64,000 nucleotides of DNA from an uncultured Bacilli bacterium (GTDB lineage Bacteria > Bacillota_I > Bacilli_A > ML615J-28 > CAG-313), in assembly GCA_934140285.1 (NCBI GenBank), contig CAKPBI010000001.1, positions 62,001 to 126,000 of the forward strand, read 5' to 3'. Shown here in pieces: positions 22,501 to 31,094 of this stretch. Made by a program: the position numbers and the translations under genes. Below the pieces are notes generated by a model that saw only the letters and a program-made list of their open reading frames with translations, was not told the origin of the DNA and searched no databases. Position 1 is the first letter of the stretch; the number at the start of each line of letters is the position of its first letter.

Positions 22501-25500
22501 AAGCTGAATGGTTAGAAGATAATGTTAGCCTTCAAAATGCAGTTAAAGGCTTATGTGAATTAATGAATTCATTAGGCTTAATGTCTAAATCTGCTGTTCA
22601 ACAATTCATCAATAATAAAGATTATCTTGGTGAGACTATGTTCTCTGATGCTAATATGGATAGTCTAAATGTTGTATTAAATAATCTATTAATTACTAAT
22701 ACAGCTAACATAGTATTTGACAAAGTTCTTAACTATGCAATAACAAAAGCTGCTGAAAAAGGATTTGATATTGCGTTCTTAGAACATTCATATACTGCTC
22801 TTGACTTAGCAAATGATATTCAACCAATCCTAATCGTTGCTAAGAACCTTGCTTCATTTGGCATTAAAGAGTACATCAATGACAAAGAAATTAGTCATAT
22901 TGATGTAACATATATTGCTAATGCAGTAGCAAAACTTGAAAATATAAATTTATTTACTAAGTTCAGATCTAATTGGACTGCTTCTATATTAAATAAATTA
23001 TTTGCAACTATGAAGTTTGATGTAACAGTTGATTCTGCTGAATTAACATTTACAGAAGCTGAATGGTTAGAAGAAAACGCTACATTACAAGCATTAGTAT
23101 TAAAACTTGGTGAAATCCTTGATAATAATAACCTCGAATCATATAGTGAAGTTGTTAGATTCTTTAAAGAAGAAAGAAGATATTCTCTTGAAGAAACATA
23201 TACAGATAGCAACTTAACATTAATTGCTGAAGCAATGAAACTAGTATTAAGTTTCCATACTGCTGACGTAATATTCCCTCAAGTTTTAGATGAAATAATT
23301 AATAAAGCTGACAAAGCCGGTCTTGACATTCATTTCTTAGAAGGTACATTTACTTCTACAGTTCTAATGAATGATATAGATACTTTAGTTCAAATGTTTA
23401 GACCATTATGTAAATTTGGTTTATTCGATATTATTGAATCTAAGAAAGTAGAATTATTAAATATTGAAAGTTTAAAACCTGCTGTTGAGTTAATCCCAAG
23501 TCTTGGATTATATCAACTAAGCCCTGCTGATTGGGCTGCCTCTCTAATCAACTTTATAGCTGTTAAGGCTAAACTTGATATGAGAAAAGTTACAGCTAGC
23601 GAATTTGCTACAGTTGATTGGAATTTAGAAAATCAATTGTTCTTAGAAACTATGACTGCTGTTGATAAGTTCTTAGTTGAAACTGATTTAGCATTAGTTG
23701 AAAATATTAAAGAATTAATTAACAATAACTTTAAACCTAGTGAATCATATGCTACAAGTGAAAATGCAAATTACTTTGTTAAAGCATTAGAATCATTAGT
23801 AAATTTACAAACATTTGGTGTTATTACTACTGATTTTGTACGTGCTGGTTTAACTAAACTTAATGAAAAACAAAGATTAGATTATACTTACGTATTAGAC
23901 AATGTAACAAACGAACAAGTTCTTGAAGATGTAAGAACATTATTAAGTGCTGCTTATGATTTGATTGATTTCGGCATGGTTGAAATAATTATTAGAAATG
24001 CTCAAATTGATTATAATAATAAAGCTGCTCTATATAGTGCTTTAGAAAAAGTACTTAACCTTCATATGTTAGTTGGAAATGATAATAAAGTCATCATAAC
24101 AACATTTGATAAATATGGAATTAACTCTGCTCTTGCAACAGGCAATGTTAAATTCAGTGAAGAGTATGATAATTTAGTAAATGTATTAGATAATGCATTT
24201 GTTGTATTAGAAAATTATGGATTATATACAATTCCACAAATTAAAGCATTTGATTTCAAATCTATTAAATTTGATCGTTATAGTGATGAAAACATGCTTG
24301 CTGTTGCAAATATTATTGACACACTTCAAAAATCTGATTTATTCAAATTTGTAATTATGCCACTTTCTGATAAATATCTATCAAAAGATAATTTAGAAGG
24401 TATTGCTGATTTACATAATATTTATAGCAATATTAATGACTTAAGTAAAGATTTACATGATGTATCAATGGCTATCGTAGCTCTTGCTAATTTACATGTA
24501 TATGATTTCTTAGTTGGAAATATTGATTATCCATACAATAATAAATTAGATATCTTAAATATTATTGACAATGTATTTGAATTGAATTACTTCAATATGC
24601 CTGGTAGAATGGATGCCTTTGTTAAAGGATTAGATAGATTACTTGGCAGTGTTGATTTAAGTGAAGTTAATGGAAATAATATTGACCTTGCTGGTGACGT
24701 TTCTAAGATTCATGAAGTATATGAACACTTAAGCGCAGTACTTGGTCAAGAAGGATTCCCAATTAAGAATAAATATGATGTTGATAACAATGGTAAAGCT
24801 GCTTTAAAATTCTTACTTCAAAAATCTAATATTGCACATACAGTTGCTGCTGTTAATGCATATATGGATACTACACTTTATGGAGAAACAGGAGCTACAT
24901 TATTAATTCTTGCACTTCCTCTATTCAAGAATATCTTAAATGATTATTGGGTAGCATTAGATCTTGATAATTACAATGGTGACAAAGTAAGTCATGATAC
25001 TCCATACTTGAAAGAATTAATTGAAACAGTATTAAGCTTAGACTTAGTTGAATTAAGTAACGGCAACTTAGACCTTGCAGTACTTGATAGCAAGATTGAT
25101 GTTATTATTGATAACATTAATGCGTTAGAATTATTCAAAGGACATATGAATAGCTTAGTTGAATTACTTCTTCGTGATTTAGTTTATGGTAAGAAGATTG
25201 CTGGAAAAGTTGTTCCTGCTGATTCATTTAATGTAGAAAATGTTGACTTTGAAAATGATAATACTCAATTAAAAGAATTAGTTCACCTTGCAGTTAAATT
25301 CTTCGCAAGCGTTAATGTATATAACTTAAATGAAGTTAAAGATTATGTTAAGAATGTAAGCGTAAAAGAATTAGCTAGTGATAATAATTCAATGATAATT
25401 GTTGCTGATATGCTTGATGTTTTAAGCAATGTAACATTTGTTAATGAAAACCTAAAAACTTTATATGAATTATATGTAGTCCCTGCACTTGAAAATAGAA

Positions 25501-28500
25501 ATCTTCTTAAGTACTTCGATTACAGAGATGCTACAAATGAAGAAATGGTAGCTGATTTAGCGGTTGCATCAGTAATCGTTAGAGATTTAGTTGATATTAA
25601 TGCTGGTAAGATCTTGAATGGTGAAGTAATAGAATATGTAAATAGTGAACGTGAAGGCGTAACTGTTTCTGAAATTGTTTCTTCTTTAGTTAACGTTCTT
25701 GGAACTACTAATTATATTAAATATCATACAAATACTTACTTAGAAATTTTAGCTAAGAAAGTAAAAGGAATTACAGTATATGGTGCATCATACGATAATC
25801 TTGATGTACAAGGTGATTTAGTTAAATTTGCTGATGCTTATGCAATTTTAGCTGAATACTTCAATAGTTCAGATTTCACAATTAAGACTATTAACGATAT
25901 TAAATCAATTGATTTCAAAGAATTAATTAAGGGTGCATACAATCATATTACTGATGTTATGGATGCTTATGATATCTTTGTTACAACTTCAATAGCACCT
26001 TACTTCCTACCTACATTAGTTAACCAAGTAAGAAAAGTTGTTCCTACTAAACTTAAAGGTGTAGTAGATGTAGTAGATGCTTATGAATTAACATTAGAAC
26101 AACTTACATTTGATATTGCTAAGACATCTAAATTATTTAGAGACTTAGTTGAAACAAATGTTGTAGATTATCTAATTAACAAGACTGCATTACTTCCTGA
26201 AAATAATGCTATGTCAAACGTTGTATATGACGTATTAGATTTAACAATTGTAAATCTTAACTACAGAACAATGCTTAAAGAATTAATGAAAGTTTATAAT
26301 ATTGATGCTACAGATGTTGACTTTGATATTATTGATGTTGCTTCTGATAGAGCTTCTCTTCAAGTTGCTTCAATCGATGCATTAATTACTTTAAAAGCCA
26401 TGAATCTTACTCACTATGAAGATGTATTAGATTTAATTAGAAACATCTCATACACAACATTAAGAGAAAAGATGAATGGTGCTGCCTTAAAAGCATTAGG
26501 CAGAACTATTGAATCTATAGCTGATACATCTCTTGGATATGAATTGTTATTACCATTCACTAAGAAAGTATTAACTAAGGTTACTCTTCCTGAAAAGTAT
26601 GCTTCTTTACAAACTGTATTAACTCTTGACAAATATAACAAGGTAACATTTAATGAAGACATTCAAACAGGATTAGTACTTGCTCATTTAGTTAAAGATT
26701 CTAGTATCTATAAATACTGGAGAAATAGAAATGAAGCAATTGATTGGACTAATGAATATGCAGATGAAATGATTCGTGTAGCAACAACATTACATGCATT
26801 ATCATTATACGGACAAGATGTTGTTGAAGCATTTGGAACAATTATGAACATTGAGTTAAGTGCCTTTGATAACTCTAACATTGATTATAGTAGTGAAGCT
26901 GAAGCTTACGTTAACGCATATAATGCATTAACAGAGTTATTAATGAGAGATGATTTCCCTGTAAGAACATTACAAGACATTATTGATGTATTAAGAAAAC
27001 GTACTACTATCAGTAAGAAATACTTCATTAATTATGAACCTGCAACATTACTAATCAATGCATTATCTAAACTAGATGGTACATCATTAAGTGGTGAACT
27101 TTATAGTGTTATGTATGCATTTGCAGACAAACTTAATGTTCCTGGTTCAAGATTCCTTGAAACTAGTGAATTAAGTGCTTTAGAAAGAATTGAAGATTAT
27201 GCAACATTATTAAATATGGCTCAATCTGCTGTTAACTTCATTTATAATGATGGTAAATTTGTAAGAGTTGGTAAAGATAGTTCACTTGAAAATACAAGTG
27301 CTGCCGTTGAAATCATCGATTACTTAATGAACTTACATGTATTTGAAGGCAAATACGCTGAAATCTTAGAAGCTGCATTCAATAAATATGGTATTGATAC
27401 TTCATTAATGGAATTAACTGAAATTAATTATATGGCTGAAGCAGAATATGCTAAGGCAGGTGTTGTAGAAGTACTTACTGCATTACATGAATATGGAATT
27501 ACTTCATTCCGTGGATTAGTTGATACTGCTAAAGAATACTATAATGTACTTAAAGCAAGTAAGAAAGAATTCGCAAGAAAAGTTAAAGATATGTTAATCA
27601 CAATAGATGTTGAACATATAGTTAACTTTGTAGAAGTATTTGATCAATCTGAATTAGCAGATGAAATCTTATTACCTGTGTATGAAAAAGTTCTTAACAA
27701 GTATGGTTCTAAATTTGGAAATTATGAACAATATTTACATCTTGATGGATATACTAAAGAAGCTCTTGAAAGTGATACTCATATTGCTGCTAGCGCTATT
27801 AGAACTTTATATACTTCTCAATTCTACAAAGCATACACTCAAAATGCTGAATTAACTGATGAACAAATTGCTCTTGTTCAAAAGGCTATAAGAGAATTAG
27901 CTACAATGCAAATCCTTGAAGTTAAGAAACAAGATGTTGTAATGGTAGTTAATCAATTAATTAAGAGATTTGATTTAAGTACTCTTGATTTCGCAAGTGT
28001 TAATGTTGCACATGATGGTAACATAGTTGCTGACATGGTTCCAGCTATTTACACAGTATACAAGAATACAAATAAATTCAAATTGAATATGAATTCATTA
28101 GGTAATACTGAACTAATGAATGCATTAATAGACATCTATGAATTATATCTAGAAATGGATACATCAGATGTTGTAACTCCTTGGGTAGCAAGAAAAGTTC
28201 TTGCTAGAGTTGATTCTATGTTAAATACTAATAGATTTGCTGATACAACAGATGCACAAATCGAAAACTTAAGTCAAGATGTTCTAGTAGCATTACGTGC
28301 ATTAAGTTCAATGGGTGCATTCAGTAATGATGGTATTGACTTTACAAATAAAGAATTAACAGATAAAGTATTTGCTGTTGTATATAATAATGTTCGTCTT
28401 GGCAGTTATGAAAGATACTTCGATAAGTTAACAAGAAATATTGCTGAATTAGGTATAGTTCACGTTGACTATTCAGTATTACATACAAGAGAAGAAATTA

Positions 28501-31088
28501 AAGTATACCGTGCAATTGCTAATAAATTACGTTCATTCCTTGCTTCATACAAGTCAGATATTAGAAGTAAGAATTATGCAATAGTTAGTGATGTTAACTT
28601 CCAAAATGACTTAACTGATCTTATTGTTTGTGCTCTTGATTCTGATTTAATTGAACAAGTATTTATGGATGGTGTTGTATACTTAAGTAAAGCACTTACT
28701 GAAAATTATGGTAAGGTAGCTGTATTTGAAGGTATGACAAGCACTGAATTTGTAAATGTTGCTCTTCCTGATTTATTCAAGATGGCTACACTTGCTGAAA
28801 AACTAGGCGTATTTGATAAGAAGATTAATTACAAAGATACTGAAACTATAATTGCTCTTGCTGAGTTTGTAACTACTAGTGTTGTAACAAAAGACTTACT
28901 TAACGATTTATTACCAATCGCTGCTAAGAAAGTATTAAAAGCTAATGTTACAAAACAAGAATTAGTTAACGCAAATGTTGATTATGAATATGAAGTAGAA
29001 TGTCTAAAAGCCTTCTTAAATGCAATTAGTTCTGAATTACAAAATGTAACACTTTCAGATGTTAACACAATGTTAACAAAAGAATTCTTACTTGCAGTTT
29101 CATCTGCTGGTAAAGAACTTGAAACTTCTAAACTTGCTAAGTTATTTATGAAACGTATCATGAAGAAAGCAATTAACAAAGTTTCTTCAACAACAAATGT
29201 TCTTGACTTTATGCTTTCATCATTAGATAGTCCTCTATATACTGATGACTATGCAATGGCTGATTATATGAGTCTTCTAAATGTAATTGAAGAAGCTGCT
29301 TACATTAATTTCTTCGGTAGTGAAGGACTTGACTATGCAAATCTTGATGGTCACATTGACATCTTATTAACTAACTTATTTGGTATGTATGCTGTTGAAG
29401 GCCATGAAGAAGAAGTTATGAGAATGGTTCTTGACAAATTAACATTTGTTGATACCTCATCACTTGATTTAACAGTTGTTAACGATTGGGATAATGAATT
29501 TGCTCAATTTGTATTAATGACTAAATCACTTGCAACATTATGTGCTGACCCAGAATTTGATATTAACAATATGAATTCTTCAATGTTTGAAAATGAAACT
29601 ATTCAAGATAAGTTTGTTGCATTTGTAGATGCTGCATCTAAATCTTATGTTGGTAGTGAATTATTTAAAGAATTATATGAAACTAAAGTTGAAGCTAACT
29701 TACCTGAAGATGCTCAAGGAATCATCGACCTTGATACATTACCAAATGAAAAGTGGGCAGAAGAATTTGAAAAATTATTTGATGTTTACGTATCAGTTAA
29801 ACAAGGCTTAAATAATTTATCATTAAATGAAGCACTTTCTGTTTATGATTCATTCTTTGGATTAAATGGAAAACCTGGTCTTGAATCAGTTAAAGCAAAC
29901 TACAATAGGTGGTTAGGTAAATTTATAGATAAAGTTTCATTTAAAGAAACTTCAGAAGGCTTTAGAATTAATAAGGATGCAATTCCTACAAATAATGAAG
30001 AAGCTAGATTAGAAGTTATAGCTGTAAGAAATGTAATTGCCAACTTTGGTGAATATATAGATCCAGTAAATGAAAAAGTTTCTGATATCTCATATTCAAA
30101 AGTTTCAAATTTAAAAGATTATGAAAAAATCTCTACTACATTAATTACATTATCTAAATCTTTAACAATGCGTGAAATACTACTTGGTATAATCGGTGAC
30201 ACTATTACTAGTGTTACCGATACAAGTGGTGAATCTTCATTCCAAATTAAAGATCTTGTTTCAGATGAATTCTGGAGTCAATATTATGACACTACTTCAT
30301 ATGATGAAACATTCTGGACTGAAGAACAACTTGTTACATTTGCAATATTTGTTGCTGCAGCAAACGCAAAAGAATTAAGAAATTCTGGAAATGCTAATAT
30401 CTATACAATGGATTTAGGCACAAATTATCCAAACGTTTCAACTTATAATAATGTTGTTGGTGGAGATACTACATCATTAGTTAAATTCCCATCACAAGAA
30501 GATTCTACAAATACTCTTGTTGGTCTTCGTCAATTATTACAATTAATGAACGTATCTAATATTTTTGATGTAAATCAATTATGTTCATACACAGATAGTT
30601 TAGGTGTTGAACACAATGGAATTATTGCTAAGATCTTATTAAAGGGCAATATCATTTCTACATCAGCTGATAATTACCGTCCTTTAGGAACTGTAACAAA
30701 TGATGTTGAAAGTTGGAATGAAGAAATAATAGCTATGACAGATGCATTACAATCAATTAAAGACAATGACTTACTTGTTGTTAACGCATCATATACATCT
30801 ACAATTGCTAAAAAAGCTGCTACTTTAGATGAAGCATCAGCAGTAGAGTTATTTACAAAGATTAATAATTCAACAATTATTCGTCCTATGTTACCATCAG
30901 TTTTATATGATGCACTTAAGATTGCATTAGTAAATAATGGATTAACAGAAGCAGATGCAGAATTATTTATAGCTAGAGTTTGTCCTGAATTAGCAGAACA
31001 AAATAATCCAGCAACAGAATTAATGTCTAAAGAAGAATATGCTTCAATCATTCAAACTGTTGCATCATTAATTGGATCACAACATTAA
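13554..31088 (+). CDS. giant 5,844-residue CvpA-like membrane protein with about 30 helical repeats
   Basis: This is one uninterrupted 17.5-kb gene for a protein of about 650 kDa. The N-terminus has four hydrophobic segments (about residues 5-27, 35-53, 111-150, 225-246). Positive charge after TM1 (GGLKRE) and a long charged loop between TM3 and TM4 (RAKKEDTKK to KKTKKRAWG) place both loops in the cytoplasm and the remaining 5,600 residues outside. That region is built from about 30 diverged units of about 185 residues with the order: aromatic-acidic motif (NWKQE, EWLED, NWVADN), amphipathic helices, Q-x-x-x-F-F, S-D-I-x-T-L, F-G-x-x-x, then A-x-W-x-A-x-x-x-N-K-x-L. It is acidic and very poor in Cys. 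Two starts, 13554 and 13557, both fit the AGAGGTG site. No catalytic motif or C-terminal anchor is seen. A solenoid-like surface fibre or periplasm-spanning scaffold is inferred. Confidence 0.8.
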   Translation: MMDFNLILLFVGLGLLGIVILFALWGFLGGLKRELSCIAVFLVLLVLAWLVFGNSGVLLNYSGAGVNQIRNMLNLPAAEGTTIWQSIIEYLKNINGLNLENLLVEGKETYNLIYSIASCVATLVLLISCTLVVVIITPIIRLLSHLVLLIIKRAKKEDTKKQNTEGTSPDDSTEGNKELDEEANDAVLVLKGVEGANDAVVTVTENELPEPKKTKKRAWGAVAGALKGIFLIILLFAPISGICAILRTASPETRQTISNLVNGDTTKQDVDSKEGPADIAFDFVDSYGKSAIGKFVESSSYFFGQSFSTLLFDSMSKINTTKQTITLREELSVYLETLNQLKGNIDLGTWTDEEVSAALETLKSAKLLAEIMPVAIEYASEIKVVSDALANAVQTAPFLGLRDIDWKNDVNVFLDTLKEVYKLDIFPLEDFNVLTMDSEKLSAIVNVLGNSEFINKVLPIAIRTGVKLDVVEKITGGFNEKLSLDNVNWKQELQNFVTIYSNFQKYGYTEISQITDLETKELVQKFVVDEFQKTVDLFDSIANTTIFASVLIPVGQSALDYYFSTEDNGFTDFANILNLKELTIDDWKQDFKTILESGKLAVEKLNALSLDLKKMDLTSDNAIETMKEIVKKVLKINLLGDDTTKNNLLLAVFNKFDLFNEEDLYIYEVDAQGNKKIIGSILDNINWVTDGENLGEIDTILNLIDVYSDFTKLKDVDMKELKFDFQNMLEDDEAIDVMVEALEELVDSDLALALINPATNKYLLPITDKFDDDNVVKDIMNSIREKALAEEIIKIVQAIKDAQTLGLFEVARDGIGALKYQEVDAMINIIDTIFQSKIFQGFEGRIIRIILKATKLLEVEKGLLNDIDYTGERDLLVNFIREVEPILKDPEFSLVDDSGNVKVDLDYLTRPEIFAHLMSGVEIIFGTYEINEDGTYVETKGSKLVAALLPSIYVKYLRPLVPEEFKELLDIIDIETLSSETLARDVKRLVYIAGELVEMDAQTLLSGGSVVYTDKLENFQHIIDALLDIEMFKRCGNEVFAWTINYLADKFAGKLNIEKVSAEDFKDVDWKQEGATAKAVIKEIINFLEVNDLQNTEKLIQFFKDKTYMNVSFVTTENVNTMLNIVNTLLDLQTIECVLPIAFQVGVNQLITANIIEEDFWNGELTGAQLVEDLHSVLNIADVLINEMDFVEYWRNGFKGDIFMIPESSSVNKVLDELFAMNIVKGYEARLVQYAVNKYLPENKIITAADIDASAVENWETEVQAFENIIAELIKIVKDNNFTTVGQIVDLINEYKNDKTVVNKYITDTNIGNLSNVVEAARGSELVTNILPTVLKYGLSLAKDAGYNVDFLNDLTAAELNEDLHVVAEMIKLAASEGVACVILKEQLKIDTKPINTLLENAKTLVGLINQLNLVTKHENELVSTLVNKGFEAAKLTSFYLEASDLEDVNWNDDFQKIQNVLTHLQQFAVDNNLISLVNLVDYINSVKGDFKVALTDANANCAVEILRELAETGLVKALLPQGLDYAIELAVENGYDISFIKLSELTNEELANDIITLTYVVVDLIDLHAIEIYNGKAVSQLNENALQDIPVRLAELHILGKYANDWMAFVTNYVLDKVIKISDFEERYDASDFEIIASADWKEDAESLGSALVSISKVLDELFPDGFTIKRVQDFVQQQLYKEEEYLTDTVIDNLFDALSSLVGLNSTQPILSDFVDYGIQKAKDAKFDVAFVKESATNKNLSADIQVLGEIVKEAVHFGAVKLLNKEYDKEQINTAYIANIIGLLDQMNIYNMNRAEVWTLILNKVFEATKVTVTVEVNDFAYMTEENWVADNTQLQLVVNMLQELLTTDNKLSSVYEIREMITSLKSLTKDEKDELLDIFLKSENVTLIGNILHELFKVNGFDAFLNDLVGYGVDQLNKNEFVNKFDINFVKDVVTNEILSHDVLNISEIVNIAVEFGLLEYLKTSDIADINLATLDPAFDQLNEMLLLKEARVEWMALLGNVLGTSLKFDTQYSPNDFTEITDQDADDAIVSVKEVLVKLDELLAMWKLESLKEVIDFIKKQGYMTQGNLTVDTSKIATSIISTIADIKPIHPLLPNIVRFAVQKVPAEYDVSFILQYLSDGTLNGTVLAEDIKTLMLIANDALDFGALDIYFGVYKEQPFEIKFEYISSIVEKLDTLHILEADYNNWIALVANKVLAAIKIDRTITIEELSYMENEMWHEDFARLVAIIDNVAKLSKDNNLTFYDDIVKFFKDKGYESAQYVTNENINTVLDIVDQIVVANSASVALEKMFSYAITKYVLTNDKLPDLEFVRDAIQNGEYVGSDIRQDLLTISSMIREAVKFGAVEIFYDKKVSQIDVAPLQSIVKSIDELALFHISEAEWTTILMNQVLKAIKMDETHSVTVDEYEFMNQVDYTNDLENIVVLIGQIGDLLKANYLESSEQVVDFFKNKNYELAQYATEENVNSITSMLRTIAEINGIVPILDELALYAIDKVNQTKLELDLTFLETKLNNKQLTGTMLSEDINTLANIIDEAVSFGALDYFFYKEIEDLELSILAQIVEELRILNTLNVARADWTALITNEALKAMKITNRVEVSDYAYLTETDYDNCFTTLVEIINKVDELLDNNNIDTLEQINNFFNDKLWQLAQYANSTNANAILDIVDLIGTLKALEPALPALANYLVQKVSTDKFKLSFMSLYIGKDIDGIDLASDIRTIASMGKDLVQFGVLDYYFYKSIDVIDFSKLTDALNKLDELHIYKVDEVNWLVIATNKLLEAIKSEDRVSVSDFAGLDPEQEISHLVAAINQLDKLFKELNIVSTDDAQNFIANKNYLNGQYVNETTVNISIEVVDELAQMQIFRVVLPSLASFGVSKIDNNDLDFLKEALSNKEFTADELISDVRTVLDIARKGVEFGVFDALFNIEVEHFDGEIAASMIAQIEEINLFTRLRSNWVAYALNKALVKLNIEVTASEFDALTEAEWLEDNVSLQNAVKGLCELMNSLGLMSKSAVQQFINNKDYLGETMFSDANMDSLNVVLNNLLITNTANIVFDKVLNYAITKAAEKGFDIAFLEHSYTALDLANDIQPILIVAKNLASFGIKEYINDKEISHIDVTYIANAVAKLENINLFTKFRSNWTASILNKLFATMKFDVTVDSAELTFTEAEWLEENATLQALVLKLGEILDNNNLESYSEVVRFFKEERRYSLEETYTDSNLTLIAEAMKLVLSFHTADVIFPQVLDEIINKADKAGLDIHFLEGTFTSTVLMNDIDTLVQMFRPLCKFGLFDIIESKKVELLNIESLKPAVELIPSLGLYQLSPADWAASLINFIAVKAKLDMRKVTASEFATVDWNLENQLFLETMTAVDKFLVETDLALVENIKELINNNFKPSESYATSENANYFVKALESLVNLQTFGVITTDFVRAGLTKLNEKQRLDYTYVLDNVTNEQVLEDVRTLLSAAYDLIDFGMVEIIIRNAQIDYNNKAALYSALEKVLNLHMLVGNDNKVIITTFDKYGINSALATGNVKFSEEYDNLVNVLDNAFVVLENYGLYTIPQIKAFDFKSIKFDRYSDENMLAVANIIDTLQKSDLFKFVIMPLSDKYLSKDNLEGIADLHNIYSNINDLSKDLHDVSMAIVALANLHVYDFLVGNIDYPYNNKLDILNIIDNVFELNYFNMPGRMDAFVKGLDRLLGSVDLSEVNGNNIDLAGDVSKIHEVYEHLSAVLGQEGFPIKNKYDVDNNGKAALKFLLQKSNIAHTVAAVNAYMDTTLYGETGATLLILALPLFKNILNDYWVALDLDNYNGDKVSHDTPYLKELIETVLSLDLVELSNGNLDLAVLDSKIDVIIDNINALELFKGHMNSLVELLLRDLVYGKKIAGKVVPADSFNVENVDFENDNTQLKELVHLAVKFFASVNVYNLNEVKDYVKNVSVKELASDNNSMIIVADMLDVLSNVTFVNENLKTLYELYVVPALENRNLLKYFDYRDATNEEMVADLAVASVIVRDLVDINAGKILNGEVIEYVNSEREGVTVSEIVSSLVNVLGTTNYIKYHTNTYLEILAKKVKGITVYGASYDNLDVQGDLVKFADAYAILAEYFNSSDFTIKTINDIKSIDFKELIKGAYNHITDVMDAYDIFVTTSIAPYFLPTLVNQVRKVVPTKLKGVVDVVDAYELTLEQLTFDIAKTSKLFRDLVETNVVDYLINKTALLPENNAMSNVVYDVLDLTIVNLNYRTMLKELMKVYNIDATDVDFDIIDVASDRASLQVASIDALITLKAMNLTHYEDVLDLIRNISYTTLREKMNGAALKALGRTIESIADTSLGYELLLPFTKKVLTKVTLPEKYASLQTVLTLDKYNKVTFNEDIQTGLVLAHLVKDSSIYKYWRNRNEAIDWTNEYADEMIRVATTLHALSLYGQDVVEAFGTIMNIELSAFDNSNIDYSSEAEAYVNAYNALTELLMRDDFPVRTLQDIIDVLRKRTTISKKYFINYEPATLLINALSKLDGTSLSGELYSVMYAFADKLNVPGSRFLETSELSALERIEDYATLLNMAQSAVNFIYNDGKFVRVGKDSSLENTSAAVEIIDYLMNLHVFEGKYAEILEAAFNKYGIDTSLMELTEINYMAEAEYAKAGVVEVLTALHEYGITSFRGLVDTAKEYYNVLKASKKEFARKVKDMLITIDVEHIVNFVEVFDQSELADEILLPVYEKVLNKYGSKFGNYEQYLHLDGYTKEALESDTHIAASAIRTLYTSQFYKAYTQNAELTDEQIALVQKAIRELATMQILEVKKQDVVMVVNQLIKRFDLSTLDFASVNVAHDGNIVADMVPAIYTVYKNTNKFKLNMNSLGNTELMNALIDIYELYLEMDTSDVVTPWVARKVLARVDSMLNTNRFADTTDAQIENLSQDVLVALRALSSMGAFSNDGIDFTNKELTDKVFAVVYNNVRLGSYERYFDKLTRNIAELGIVHVDYSVLHTREEIKVYRAIANKLRSFLASYKSDIRSKNYAIVSDVNFQNDLTDLIVCALDSDLIEQVFMDGVVYLSKALTENYGKVAVFEGMTSTEFVNVALPDLFKMATLAEKLGVFDKKINYKDTETIIALAEFVTTSVVTKDLLNDLLPIAAKKVLKANVTKQELVNANVDYEYEVECLKAFLNAISSELQNVTLSDVNTMLTKEFLLAVSSAGKELETSKLAKLFMKRIMKKAINKVSSTTNVLDFMLSSLDSPLYTDDYAMADYMSLLNVIEEAAYINFFGSEGLDYANLDGHIDILLTNLFGMYAVEGHEEEVMRMVLDKLTFVDTSSLDLTVVNDWDNEFAQFVLMTKSLATLCADPEFDINNMNSSMFENETIQDKFVAFVDAASKSYVGSELFKELYETKVEANLPEDAQGIIDLDTLPNEKWAEEFEKLFDVYVSVKQGLNNLSLNEALSVYDSFFGLNGKPGLESVKANYNRWLGKFIDKVSFKETSEGFRINKDAIPTNNEEARLEVIAVRNVIANFGEYIDPVNEKVSDISYSKVSNLKDYEKISTTLITLSKSLTMREILLGIIGDTITSVTDTSGESSFQIKDLVSDEFWSQYYDTTSYDETFWTEEQLVTFAIFVAAANAKELRNSGNANIYTMDLGTNYPNVSTYNNVVGGDTTSLVKFPSQEDSTNTLVGLRQLLQLMNVSNIFDVNQLCSYTDSLGVEHNGIIAKILLKGNIISTSADNYRPLGTVTNDVESWNEEIIAMTDALQSIKDNDLLVVNASYTSTIAKKAATLDEASAVELFTKINNSTIIRPMLPSVLYDALKIALVNNGLTEADAELFIARVCPELAEQNNPATELMSKEEYASIIQTVASLIGSQH
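14750..29830 (+). repeat. array of about 30 diverged repeats of about 555 bp inside the giant gene
   Basis: The period is visible directly: GAAGCTGAATGGTTAGAAGA occurs at 22500 and again at 23055, 555 bases (185 codons) apart in the same frame. The aromatic-acidic motif marks each unit from DIDWKNDV (about 14763) to NEKWAEEF (about 29750). Copies are well diverged at the DNA level, so the array is old rather than recently expanded. Confidence 0.75.
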
Positions 31089-31094
31089 AAATAT

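Noticed and set aside
14750..29830. Could the periodic DNA in 14-30 kb be a CRISPR or satellite array?
   Set aside because: The period is about 555 bases, copies are diverged and the open frame is continuous, so it is protein-level repetition.
13985..31051. About a dozen minus-strand open frames of 60-142 codons inside the giant gene, such as 17411-17839
   Set aside because: They mirror the acidic, repeat-rich plus strand, have Ser/Leu/Phe-rich nonsense composition, no ribosome sites, and share no family features.
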